From: DASZTV01 sp035547515
GTDB taxonomy: Bacteria; Actinomycetota; Actinomycetes; JAFAQI01
Reading direction: 5' to 3'
DNA: 5,589 nucleotides
Assembly: GCA_035547515.1 (NCBI GenBank)
Contig: DASZUS010000023.1
Span: 1-5,589, forward strand
The position numbers and the translations under genes were made by a program. The notes under the pieces are model-generated. The model saw nothing but the letters and a program-made list of their open reading frames with translations, was not told the DNA's origin and made no database searches. Shown here piece after piece: positions 1 to 5,469 of the stretch (positions are counted from its first letter, which is position 1; each line of letters opens with the position of its first letter).

Positions 1-2
1 AC

Positions 3-1046
3 TCACAACCCCCGGCGGCTGGGCAGGAGCGGCGGTAGGTCGCGGGTCGTGAGGATTCCGGGGCGGGCCGCGACGACGTACGGGATGGCGTTGACCGGCC
101 GGTTGGCTGTGTAGGCCGGGGTGTGCGCGCCGAGGTCTTCCACCGCGAAGGGGAACTCGAGGCTCACGTCGAGCGGTGCGTCGCCGTTCATCCGCACCCG
201 CCAACCCGTCCCGAGCAGGTCCCACTGCGGGTCGAGATCGGTGCCGCAGTACCACGTAGCGGTGAACCGCACGACCTCCTGGCCCGCGCTCGCCCCGGAG
301 ATCACGGTTCGCTGTGCCGCGACGGTGCCGGCCGGGATCGGCCCTGCGGCGATCTCCAGGTCGTGGGTCGCCGCGGCCAGCTCACCATGCGCGGACCAGT
401 CGTCGACCGGCCGGCCCGCTGCCTCGGCAAGCTCGGCGAGCGGCGGTCCAAACTGCGTCAGCAGGTGCGCGGCTCGGCGCGGATCGGGAGTGCCCATCGG
501 CCGCGCGTAGCCCATCTGCTGGAACAGCAGGTGCGGTGAGTTGCGGGCCGACAGGTTCGCGTACTCCTCGATCTCGATCCGGTCGACTTGCCGCTGCAAC
601 GACAGCAGCGCTATCGGCAGTGCGTCCGTGATGAACCCAGGACTGCTGCCGGTGGCGTAGATCGAGCTGCCCCCACGGGCACACGCGGCTTCGACTCGCT
701 CACGCGCCTCGGCGGCCAACGGTCGCCCACCGGCCTGGAAGTCGCCGCACGTGGTGACGACGTTCGTACCTCGCTCCAGCATCGCGACGACGTCGTCGAG
801 GTCCGCGGCGCGCGGCATGTAGAGAACGCAGTCAGCCTCGAGGGAGATGACCGCCTGCTTGTCCGTCGTTGCCGCGACGCCAGCTGGAGCCAACCCGCAC
901 AGCTCGCCGACGTCGCGTCCCGCCTTCGCCTCGTCGTAGACCAGCATCCCGACCAGCTCGAGCCGCGGGTCGCGCAGCATCTGCAGCGCGGCGCGCGTCC
1001 CAATATTCCCGGTCGCCCACTGGACCACCCGCAGGCGCTCGCTCAT
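3..1046 (-). CDS. Dihydrodipicolinate reductase-like NAD(P)-dependent dehydrogenase
   Basis: This complete 347-residue protein resembles the actinobacterial 'dihydrodipicolinate reductase' family related to 2,4-diaminopentanoate dehydrogenase, not true lysine-pathway DapB, which is shorter (about 245-270 residues). Seen: an N-terminal Rossmann nucleotide-binding segment at residues 6-20 with the glycine pattern ATGNIG, a VVTTCGDF segment at 97-103, and a GSSPGF turn at 133-138 that joins the Rossmann part to the C-terminal substrate domain. It has no signal peptide or membrane segment, so it is cytosolic. It is the last gene of the leftward operon. Its ATG overlaps the stop of the VOC gene by four bases (ATGA), and no Shine-Dalgarno is visible upstream, so translation probably depends on coupling. 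The stop (TGA) lies at 3-5. The family assignment is fairly sure. The substrate is unknown; by analogy it may act on a carbonyl/amine or similar intermediate, which is inference. Confidence 0.88.
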   Translation of the reverse strand: MSERLRVVQWATGNIGTRAALQMLRDPRLELVGMLVYDEAKAGRDVGELCGLAPAGVAATTDKQAVISLEADCVLYMPRAADLDDVVAMLERGTNVVTTCGDFQAGGRPLAAEARERVEAACARGGSSIYATGSSPGFITDALPIALLSLQRQVDRIEIEEYANLSARNSPHLLFQQMGYARPMGTPDPRRAAHLLTQFGPPLAELAEAAGRPVDDWSAHGELAAATHDLEIAAGPIPAGTVAAQRTVISGASAGQEVVRFTATWYCGTDLDPQWDLLGTGWRVRMNGDAPLDVSLEFPFAVEDLGAHTPAYTANRPVNAIPYVVAARPGILTTRDLPPLLPSRRGL

Positions 1047-1477
1047 GGCAGGGAAGGTACGTCGAGCAGCTCCACGAGGATGCCGTCGGGGTCACGCAAG
1101 GTCGCGACCGCCACGCCGTTGTCGAGCACGGCCCGGCGTACGTCGGTCCCGCCGGCAGCTTCCAGCTTGGGCAGCACCGCGGCGAGGTCGACCATGAACG
1201 ACAGCATCAGGGTGCCGGTCGCGATCGGCTGCGCTCCGGGCCCGGTGGCGACCGGCTCGGTCAGGGTCAACAACTCGACCTGGCCGCGGTCCGGGTGCGC
1301 CGGATCGCCGAGGATCATCGCCCGAAGGCGGCGCGACGTCACCCCGCCGAACATGTCGGGCCACGGCCCGTCGAACTCGCGGTCGACGATCGGGGCGAGA
1401 CCGAGCCCGTCGCGATAGAACGCGAGGCTGCGGTCGGCGTCCGCGACAAAGACCACCACGTGATCGAGATGCGTCAT
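1043..1477 (-). CDS. VOC (glyoxalase/bleomycin-resistance/dioxygenase) superfamily protein
   Basis: This 144-residue protein has the length and double beta-alpha-beta-beta-beta pattern of a single-chain VOC protein. The N-terminal LDHVVVFVADADRSLAFYRD module is followed by a second half ending in ATLRDPDGILVELLDV. Expected metal ligands seen are H6, E68 (QVELL) and E136 (LVELL). The position that often carries the third-strand His/Gln falls in MLSFMVDL (about 91-98), which has neither, so metal binding may be altered. Members include glyoxalases, epimerases, extradiol dioxygenases and binding proteins, so the reaction cannot be named. The frame stays open for 68 codons upstream, but the ATG at 1477 is preferred: the domain starts there and GAGGTG (1483-1488), which includes the last base of the upstream LLM stop, sits at a good distance. 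It lies 10 bp after the LLM gene and overlaps the next gene by ATGA. Confidence 0.88.
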   Translation of the reverse strand: MTHLDHVVVFVADADRSLAFYRDGLGLAPIVDREFDGPWPDMFGGVTSRRLRAMILGDPAHPDRGQVELLTLTEPVATGPGAQPIATGTLMLSFMVDLAAVLPKLEAAGGTDVRRAVLDNGVAVATLRDPDGILVELLDVPSLP

Positions 1478-1482
1478 CCGCC

Positions 1483-1488
1483 CACCTC
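1483..1488 (-). promoter_or_regulatory. Ribosome binding site of the VOC gene
   Basis: On the minus strand GAGGTG begins with the final G of the LLM stop codon TAG and ends 5 nt before the ATG at 1477. This decides the start against the longer in-frame extension and suggests that ribosomes ending the LLM gene restart here. Confidence 0.6.
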
Positions 1489-2441
1489 TAGAGCTCCGGG
1501 CACAGCGAAGCCAGGAACGCGGTCGTGCGATCTCGCGACTCGATCCGCGCCTCCCGGCTCTTGCCGTACGGCAGCAGCCGCACCGAGAAGTCGGTGACAC
1601 CGGCGTCGCGGTAGCGCTCGAGGCTCTTGCGGACCGCCGACTCGTCGCCGGCAACCAGGAAGTCGCCGGCGTCCTTCGCATCTCCGTGCTCGAGTAGCCG
1701 CTCGTAGTTCGGCGAGTACTCCGAGTGGCTCATCGCGCCTCGGGCCCACTCGCGGGCGCCGTCGACCTCGTCCGCGCGGCACAGCGTCACCGGCACCCCC
1801 GCGACCACTCGCGGCGCGGGGCGACCCGCCTCGGCCGCTGCCTTCGTGATGTTGGGCACGATGTGCTCGCCGATGGTTCGCTCGTCGGCCATCCAGAGGA
1901 TCGTGCCGTCGGTGTGCGCGCCGGCGATCTTCAGCATCAGCGGTGCGAGCGCGGCGAGCAGGATCGGGGTCGGCGTGATGTCGGTGACCGCCAGCGGGTT
2001 GTGGACCCGGAAGTGCTCGTTCTCCACGTCGACCGGCCCCGGACCGGCGAATGCCTTCTCGAGCACCTCGAGGTAGCTGCGGACCAGCCGGGCCGGCTTG
2101 TCGTAGGACAGCCCAAGCATGTCTTCGACCACCCAGTGGTGCGACGGGCCGATTCCGAGGGTGAGCCGCCCCTCGCACACCGCCTGCGTCGACAGGGCCT
2201 GGTGTGCCATCGCGATCGGGTGCCGCGTTTGGATCGGCAGCACCGCCGTACCGAGCTCGATCCGGCTGGTGACCCGGCCCATCAACGTCACCGCGGTGAG
2301 CGCGTCGAAGTCGTCGGGCGGCTGCGCGACCCACACCGAGGCGAAGCCCGCCTGTTCCGCGGCGATCGCGTCGGCTTCGATCTTGGCGACGGCTTCGCGG
2401 TAGCGACCGGGATCCGGGCCGACCATCAGACCGATGCGCAC
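1488..2441 (-). CDS. LLM-class oxidoreductase, probably F420-dependent (MSMEG_4879-like)
   Basis: This complete 317-residue protein has the usual length and motifs of a luciferase-like monooxygenase TIM barrel. Seen: N-terminal MRIGLMVG strand, AAEQAGFASVWVAQ (28-40), ELGTAVLPIQTRHPIAMAHQ (62-81), and GRLTLGIGPSHHWVVEDMLG (91-110), followed by a conserved C-terminal IAGAHTDGTILWMAD stretch (172-186). The GPSHHWVVEDMLGLSYDKPA region recalls the mycobacterial F420-dependent MSMEG_4879 family; this is recognition from memory, not a search. Such enzymes use F420 or FMN to oxidise or reduce organic substrates in the cytosol; the substrate here is unknown. The start is GTG at 2439-2441. It has no convincing Shine-Dalgarno and a -10-like TATAAC only 7 nt upstream, suggesting a leaderless mRNA. 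It is the first gene of the leftward operon, followed after 10 bp by the VOC gene. Confidence 0.92.
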   Translation of the reverse strand: MRIGLMVGPDPGRYREAVAKIEADAIAAEQAGFASVWVAQPPDDFDALTAVTLMGRVTSRIELGTAVLPIQTRHPIAMAHQALSTQAVCEGRLTLGIGPSHHWVVEDMLGLSYDKPARLVRSYLEVLEKAFAGPGPVDVENEHFRVHNPLAVTDITPTPILLAALAPLMLKIAGAHTDGTILWMADERTIGEHIVPNITKAAAEAGRPAPRVVAGVPVTLCRADEVDGAREWARGAMSHSEYSPNYERLLEHGDAKDAGDFLVAGDESAVRKSLERYRDAGVTDFSVRLLPYGKSREARIESRDRTTAFLASLCPEL

Positions 2442-2448
2442 CGGCCCA

Positions 2449-2478
2449 GTTATATCGCCAATCCGCCGGGGCCGGTAA
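2449..2478 (-). promoter_or_regulatory. Candidate promoter of the leftward operon (leaderless)
   Basis: On the minus strand TTACCG (2478-2473) is followed after 18 nt by TATAAC (2454-2449), a good match to the actinobacterial housekeeping -10 (TANNNT-like, here five of six to TATAAT). Only 7 nt separate TATAAC from the GTG start at 2441, so transcription would begin at or next to the start codon. The -35 match is weak (three of six). The absence of a Shine-Dalgarno before the GTG agrees with leaderless initiation. Confidence 0.5.
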
Positions 2479-2480
2479 TT

Positions 2481-2503
2481 GCGTTCTCAATAGCGAGAGG
2501 CGC
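2481..2503. promoter_or_regulatory. Imperfect palindrome between divergent promoters, possible operator
   Basis: GCGTTCTC (2481-2488) and GAGAGGCGC (2495-2503) form an imperfect inverted repeat around a 6-nt centre. TCTC/GAGA is exact, and the outer GCG/CGC pairs if one base is bulged. It lies exactly between the two predicted -35 elements (leftward 2473-2478, rightward 2506-2511), where one regulator could control both operons. The arms are short, so chance is a real possibility. No regulator gene lies in this window. Confidence 0.3.
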
Positions 2504-2505
2504 TG

Positions 2506-2533
2506 TTGCAGTACGCCGGATCTAGGCAATACT
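2506..2533 (+). promoter_or_regulatory. Candidate promoter of the rightward operon
   Basis: TTGCAG (2506-2511) and AATACT (2528-2533) are separated by 16 nt, giving a plausible sigma70-type promoter with four of six matches in each element. The predicted start near 2540 would leave a leader of about 20 nt that still contains the Shine-Dalgarno of the SDR gene, unlike the leaderless arrangement on the other side. Confidence 0.4.
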
Positions 2534-2545
2534 CGGCAGCGACTC

Positions 2546-2553
2546 GAAGGGAG
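2546..2553 (+). promoter_or_regulatory. Ribosome binding site deciding the TTG start of the SDR gene
   Basis: GAAGGGAG lies 7 nt before the TTG at 2561. It is the strongest Shine-Dalgarno in the window and supports the rare TTG start codon. Confidence 0.7.
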
Positions 2554-2560
2554 ACTCGCG

Positions 2561-3304
2561 TTGAGCAGAGTTGCGGTCGTCACTGGCGGAGCATCCGGGA
2601 TGGGGCTGGAGATCTGCCGGCAGCTTGCCGCGCGCGGCGACAAGGTCGCCGTCCTCGACCTGTCCGCCGAGGCGGCGGAGAAGGCCGCGGCGGCCATCAA
2701 CGAGTCCGGCGGCGTCGCCGTCGGACTGCAGGCCGACGTCGCGGACCGGGCGGCGGTCGACGCGGCGTACGCCGCGGCGCGCGAGCAGCTCGGCCCGATC
2801 GAGATCCTCGTCACCAGCGCCGGCCTCGACGAGTTCGCATCGTTCACCGACATCAGCGCCGCGCAGTGGGACCGCATGATCGCGGTCAACCTCACCGGCA
2901 CCTTCAACTGTCTGCAGGCCGCGGTGCCGGACATGCTCGCCGGCGGCTGGGGACGCATCGTCACCATCTCCTCGTCGAGCGCGCAGAGCGGCGCGAAGCG
3001 GATGGCGCACTACGTCGCGTCCAAGGGTGGCGTCATCGCGATCACCAAGGCGCTCGCGGTCGAGCTCGCCCCGGAAGGCATCACGGTCAACACCATCCCG
3101 CCCGGCTTCATCGACACCCCGATGGTCCGCCGCGCCGAGGACAAGGGCGACCTGCCGGACGTGAACCTGATCGCGAAGCAGACCCCGGTACGCCGGGCCG
3201 GGACCCCGCAGGACATCGCCGCGGCGGCGGTCTTCCTGTGCTCCGAAGAAGCCGGCTACATCACCGGGCAGGCGCTCAACGTCAACGGCGGCTGGTACCT
3301 CTGA
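2561..3304 (+). CDS. Classical SDR-family NAD(P)-dependent oxidoreductase
   Basis: This complete 247-residue classical short-chain dehydrogenase probably oxidises an alcohol or reduces a ketone in the cytosol. Seen: cofactor motif TGGASGMG (8-15); D33 at the end of the second strand, which in this family favours NAD(H) over NADP(H); D59 in ADV; N110 of the catalytic tetrad; S138 in the ISSSS run; and YVASK giving Y151 and K155. PGFIDTP at 181-187 follows the active site. The usual NNAG motif is TSAG here (85-88), a variation seen in some SDRs. The C-terminal ITGQALNVNGGWYL is typical of tetrameric SDRs. Translation starts at TTG, supported by GAAGGGAG 7 nt upstream. It is the first gene of the rightward operon. 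Its TGA overlaps an ATG that begins a six-codon mini-ORF leading into the CMD-like gene. The fold and catalytic class are certain; the substrate is unknown. Confidence 0.95.
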   Translation: MSRVAVVTGGASGMGLEICRQLAARGDKVAVLDLSAEAAEKAAAAINESGGVAVGLQADVADRAAVDAAYAAAREQLGPIEILVTSAGLDEFASFTDISAAQWDRMIAVNLTGTFNCLQAAVPDMLAGGWGRIVTISSSSAQSGAKRMAHYVASKGGVIAITKALAVELAPEGITVNTIPPGFIDTPMVRRAEDKGDLPDVNLIAKQTPVRRAGTPQDIAAAAVFLCSEEAGYITGQALNVNGGWYL

Positions 3305-3324
3305 TGGACCCGAGGACGGCGTGA
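3304..3324 (+). other. Six-codon mini-ORF bridging the SDR stop and the CMD start
   Basis: ATG at 3304 shares its A with the SDR stop (TGATG). The frame encodes MDPRTA and stops at TGA 3322-3324, which overlaps the GTG start of the next gene (GTGA). It could act as a termination-reinitiation relay keeping ribosomes on the message. It also contains GAGGA (3312-3316), which could serve as an ordinary Shine-Dalgarno for the GTG at 3321, so the mini-ORF may be accidental. Confidence 0.3.
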
Positions 3325-3932
3325 CGCCAAGGCTCGAGCCGGTCCCGAAGGACCAGTGGGGCGATGCGGAGGTTGCCGCCATCCGCGCCGGGATGCCGGC
3401 GGCTGCCGCGGATCGGTTCCTGTCGGACGCGCCCGACGCGCCCGCGCTCACCAACGGCATCGCGGCGATGCTGCACCACCCGCAGCTGGCCGCCGCGTTC
3501 CTGCAGTACAACGGCCAGCTGCTGTGGGACCCCGTCCTCGATCCGCGGCTGCGCGAGCTCGCCGTCCTGCGCGTCGCGTGGCATGCGCGGGCGCCGTACG
3601 AGTGGGTTCAGCACGTCAAGCTCTCCCAGCGCTACGGCGTGACCGACCAGGAGGTCGAAGCGATCGTCGCCGACCGCACGGACGGCTGGTCGCCGCTGGA
3701 GGCCGACGTCCTCCTCGCGACCGAGCAGCTGCTCACGGCGTACCGGATCGACGACGCCACCTGGCAACGACTCTCGGCTGCGCTGGACACGAAGGCCCTC
3801 GTCGAGCTGGTCTTCGTCGTCGGCACGTACGCCGGACTGGCGATGCTGTTCAACTCGCTCGGCGTCGAGCTCGACGCCGACCTCGACCCGACGGCTCAGC
3901 CGATGCCGGTGGCCGAAGGATGGCCGGCGTGA
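3321..3932 (+). CDS. Carboxymuconolactone decarboxylase (CMD/AhpD-like) family protein, cysteine-free
   Basis: This complete 203-residue protein has the all-helical CMD/AhpD-like pattern. Seen: MLHHPQLAAAFLQYNGQLL (50-68), then the conserved RLRELAVLRVAWHARAPYEW block (76-95) and HVKLSQRYGVTDQEVEAI (98-115), with E79, E94 and H98 as candidate polar active-site residues. The second half (about 125-185) has helices ending in VELVFVVGTYAGLAMLFNSLGVEL. No cysteine occurs anywhere, so the CxxC peroxidatic centre of AhpD is absent and an antioxidant role is unlikely. The protein may be a lyase, hydrolase or binding protein of a degradation pathway, as gamma-carboxymuconolactone decarboxylase is, but the true substrate is unknown. 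The GTG start at 3321 is chosen because GAGGA lies 4 nt upstream and the N-terminal PRLEPVP is family-like. It sits 16 bp after the SDR gene; its stop overlaps a GTG that opens another mini-ORF. Confidence 0.9.
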   Translation: MTPRLEPVPKDQWGDAEVAAIRAGMPAAAADRFLSDAPDAPALTNGIAAMLHHPQLAAAFLQYNGQLLWDPVLDPRLRELAVLRVAWHARAPYEWVQHVKLSQRYGVTDQEVEAIVADRTDGWSPLEADVLLATEQLLTAYRIDDATWQRLSAALDTKALVELVFVVGTYAGLAMLFNSLGVELDADLDPTAQPMPVAEGWPA

Positions 3933-3946
3933 CCGAGCCGGCATGA
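3915..3946 (+). other. Duplicated start site and five-codon mini-ORF before the second LLM gene
   Basis: GAAGGA (3915-3920) lies 8 nt before GTG 3929, which overlaps the CMD stop as GTGA. The GTG frame reads MTEPA and ends at TGA 3944-3946, overlapping the real ATG at 3943 (ATGA). TGACCGAG occurs twice, at 3930-3937 and 3944-3951, exactly 14 nt apart, so both starts begin Met-Thr-Glu. The best-placed Shine-Dalgarno serves the GTG, while the ATG has only a weak GAG 5 nt upstream. This suggests a small duplication that displaced the original start and left a reinitiation relay. Confidence 0.4.
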
Positions 3947-4875
3947 CCGAGGTCACGTTCGGGATCTACGTCCCGCAGATCGCGATGAGCCCCGACGACC
4001 TCATCGGGCGGGCGCTGGACTGCGAGCGGCTCGGCTTTCGCGCGCTGTGGCTGTTCGACCATCTCTACGGGCCGGGTCTGCCGGACGCCGACGCGTACGA
4101 AGGCTGGACGCTGGCAAGCGTGCTGCTGGCGAGAACCACGACGCTTCGGGTGGGCCATCTGGTCAACTGCAACAACTTCCGCCATCCGGCGTTGCTCGCC
4201 AAGATGGCGACCAGCCTGGACGTCCTGTCCGGCGGCCGGCTCGAGTTCGGCATCGGGAGCGGCTCGTACGAGCTGGAGCACCGCCAGGCCGGGCTCGGCT
4301 GGCCCTCGATCCGTGAGCGCAGCGAGCAGCTCGGGGAAGCCCTCGAGATCGTCACCCGGATGTTCTCCGCGCCGCGCACGTCGTACGCCGGAAAGCACTA
4401 CACCGTCGAAGACCTGCCCAACCTGCCGGCGCCGGTCCAGCGGCCGCGCCCGCCGGTCCACATCGGCGGTGCCGGGCCCACGCTGACCCTGCCGCTGGTC
4501 GCCCGCTACGCCGACGTCTGGAACGTGCCGACCTACGCCCTCGACAAGCTCGACGAGCTCTCGGCTCGACTCGACGCCGAGTGCGAACGCATCCGGCGTG
4601 ACCCTGCCGAAATCGCCCGATCAGTCGAAGCGGTGCTTGTCACCGCGCCCGCGGCCGGGCTGGAAGCGGCGATCGCCACCGGGCGACGGCGCTTCGGCGG
4701 ACCCGGCTTCGGGCTCGACGAAGGAGGCTTCATCGGCACGCCCGACGCGATCGTCGACCGTATCGGTCAGCTGGTCGACAAGGGCTTCACGTCGTTCATC
4801 TTCATGACCCACGACCGCGCTGCCACCGAGACCCTGGAGCTCGTAGCGAGCGAGGTCGTCCCGGCCTTCCGCTAG
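3943..4875 (+). CDS. LLM-class oxidoreductase, probably F420-dependent
   Basis: This complete 310-residue luciferase-like TIM-barrel enzyme differs clearly from the LLM protein of the leftward operon. Seen: FGIYVPQ (6-12), ALWLFDHLYGP (34-44), TTTLRVGHLVNCNNFRHPAL (65-84), then LDVLSGGRLEFGIGSGSYELE (92-112), followed by HRQAGLGWPSIRER (113-126), and PVHIGGAGP (171-179). The GIGSGSYELEHRQAGLGWP pattern is like that of F420-dependent LLM subfamilies of actinobacteria (TIGR03560-like, from memory). Use of FMN cannot be excluded. These enzymes are soluble and transfer hydride or oxygenate small organic substrates; the substrate here is unknown. It is the last gene of the rightward operon, 10 bp after the CMD-like gene, and its start seems to depend on reinitiation from a mini-ORF. 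Its TAG stop lies in a CTAG palindrome that also gives the stop of the convergent reductase gene. Confidence 0.92.
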   Translation: MTEVTFGIYVPQIAMSPDDLIGRALDCERLGFRALWLFDHLYGPGLPDADAYEGWTLASVLLARTTTLRVGHLVNCNNFRHPALLAKMATSLDVLSGGRLEFGIGSGSYELEHRQAGLGWPSIRERSEQLGEALEIVTRMFSAPRTSYAGKHYTVEDLPNLPAPVQRPRPPVHIGGAGPTLTLPLVARYADVWNVPTYALDKLDELSARLDAECERIRRDPAEIARSVEAVLVTAPAAGLEAAIATGRRRFGGPGFGLDEGGFIGTPDAIVDRIGQLVDKGFTSFIFMTHDRAATETLELVASEVVPAFR

Positions 4876-5417
4876 ACCTCGGGCGGGCCGTAGACGAGGT
4901 GCGCGACGCCGTTGCCGAACCGCGTCACCGCCATCAGCGACAGCTTCGTCGGCGGGTGCCCGTCCGGGAACAGCCGCAGCCCGCCGCCGAGGGCGATCGG
5001 GTAGGTGAACAGGTGCAGCTCGTCGACCAGGCCGTCGGCGATGAGGGCGCGCACCAGTGTCGCGCTGCCACTCGTGTAGACCTTCGAGGACCGCCGCTTC
5101 AGCGAGCTGATCGCCGCCGCGTCGTAGGGCATCACCGTGCCGGGGCCCCAAGACACCTCGCTGAGCGACGACGACACGACGTACTTGTGCGTGTCGTTGA
5201 AGAACGGCGCACCCGGGTCGTCGGCGGCGGTGCGTGTCGACCACGCCGGCGCGAACATCTCGTACGTCGTCCGGCCGAGCAAGATGGCGTCGGCACCGGC
5301 CATCATCGCGCCGATCGCCTCGCCCATCTCCGGCACGAAGCCGAACTCCGCGGTCCACGACGGCGCCTCGATGACGCCGTCGAGACTCATGAACTCGTGG
5401 ACGAAGAGCTCCCCCAT
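4872..5417 (-). CDS. RibD C-terminal/dihydrofolate reductase-like family protein
   Basis: This complete 181-residue protein belongs to the RibD C-terminal domain family, often labelled 'dihydrofolate reductase family protein'. Seen: ELFVHEFMSLDGVIE (3-17), ADAILLGRTTYEMFAPAW (42-59), NDTHKYVVSSSL (74-85), VYTSGSATLVRALIADGLVD (113-132), and ELHLFTYPIALGGGLRLF (133-150). The family is NADPH-linked, but most members of this short stand-alone group have no known substrate, and a role in folate synthesis should not be assumed. The frame extends 11 codons to a GTG at 5450. The ATG at 5417 is chosen because GGAG lies 7 nt upstream, the GTG has none, and the domain begins here. An inverted repeat, GATCAC-TG-GTGATC, abuts the Shine-Dalgarno. 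The gene converges on the LLM gene with a 4-bp overlap and is divergent from the gene at the right edge. Confidence 0.9.
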   Translation of the reverse strand: MGELFVHEFMSLDGVIEAPSWTAEFGFVPEMGEAIGAMMAGADAILLGRTTYEMFAPAWSTRTAADDPGAPFFNDTHKYVVSSSLSEVSWGPGTVMPYDAAAISSLKRRSSKVYTSGSATLVRALIADGLVDELHLFTYPIALGGGLRLFPDGHPPTKLSLMAVTRFGNGVAHLVYGPPEV

Positions 5418-5424
5418 CGCTGCA

Positions 5425-5428
5425 CTCC
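5425..5428 (-). promoter_or_regulatory. Ribosome binding site of the RibD/DHFR-like gene
   Basis: GGAG on the minus strand lies 7 nt before the ATG at 5417. It decides this start against the in-frame GTG at 5450, which has no purine-rich site upstream. Confidence 0.55.
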
Positions 5429-5442
5429 GATCACTGGTGATC
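5429..5442. promoter_or_regulatory. Perfect 6-bp inverted repeat, candidate operator
   Basis: GATCAC-TG-GTGATC is a perfect inverted repeat with a 2-bp centre, directly next to the Shine-Dalgarno of the RibD/DHFR-like gene and inside the 74-bp divergent intergenic region. A dimeric repressor bound here would block that gene. As RNA the loop would be only 2 nt, so a DNA site is more likely than a hairpin. No cognate regulator is visible. Confidence 0.4.
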
Positions 5443-5457
5443 CCGCTCACAACCAGT

Positions 5458-5469
5458 AGCCGAACGGCT
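5458..5469. promoter_or_regulatory. Second short inverted repeat in the divergent region
   Basis: AGCCG-AA-CGGCT is a perfect 5-bp inverted repeat with a 2-bp centre, lying 15 bp from the first repeat. It covers the place where a -35 element of the right-edge gene would be expected. The sequence differs from the other repeat, so it would not be a second copy of the same operator. In GC-rich DNA a 5-bp arm can arise by chance. Confidence 0.22.

Noticed and set aside
588..1418. A 276-codon plus-strand open frame opposite the dihydrodipicolinate-reductase-like and VOC genes
   Set aside because: Its composition is low-complexity Arg/Ser/Pro and no domain is seen, while both genes on the other strand are clear family members.
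1478..1681. A 68-codon N-terminal extension of the VOC gene
   Set aside because: It overlaps the LLM coding end in another frame, has Arg/Ser/Ala-rich non-family sequence, and the ATG at 1477 has its own Shine-Dalgarno.
1474..2967. A 497-codon open frame on the minus strand crossing the LLM gene, the intergenic region and the SDR gene
   Set aside because: It runs out of frame with the LLM gene and antisense to the SDR gene, is rich in Arg, Pro, Ala and Gly, and shows no family motif. It is a by-product of high GC.
2522..3511. A 329-codon minus-strand open frame opposite the SDR gene
   Set aside because: It is antisense to a protein with the full SDR catalytic set and has no recognisable domain of its own.
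4860..4900. A transcription terminator between the convergent genes
   Set aside because: The genes overlap by four bases, and I see no stable hairpin followed by a T run on either strand.
4872..5417. Calling the RibD/DHFR-like protein a true folate-pathway dihydrofolate reductase or RibD
   Set aside because: Stand-alone members of this family are usually of unknown function, and there is no deaminase domain or folate/riboflavin gene nearby.
5438..5453. TTGTGAGCGG on the minus strand, identical to the first ten bases of the E. coli lac operator core
   Set aside because: The second half of the operator is missing and no LacI-type gene is present; the short match is best taken as chance.
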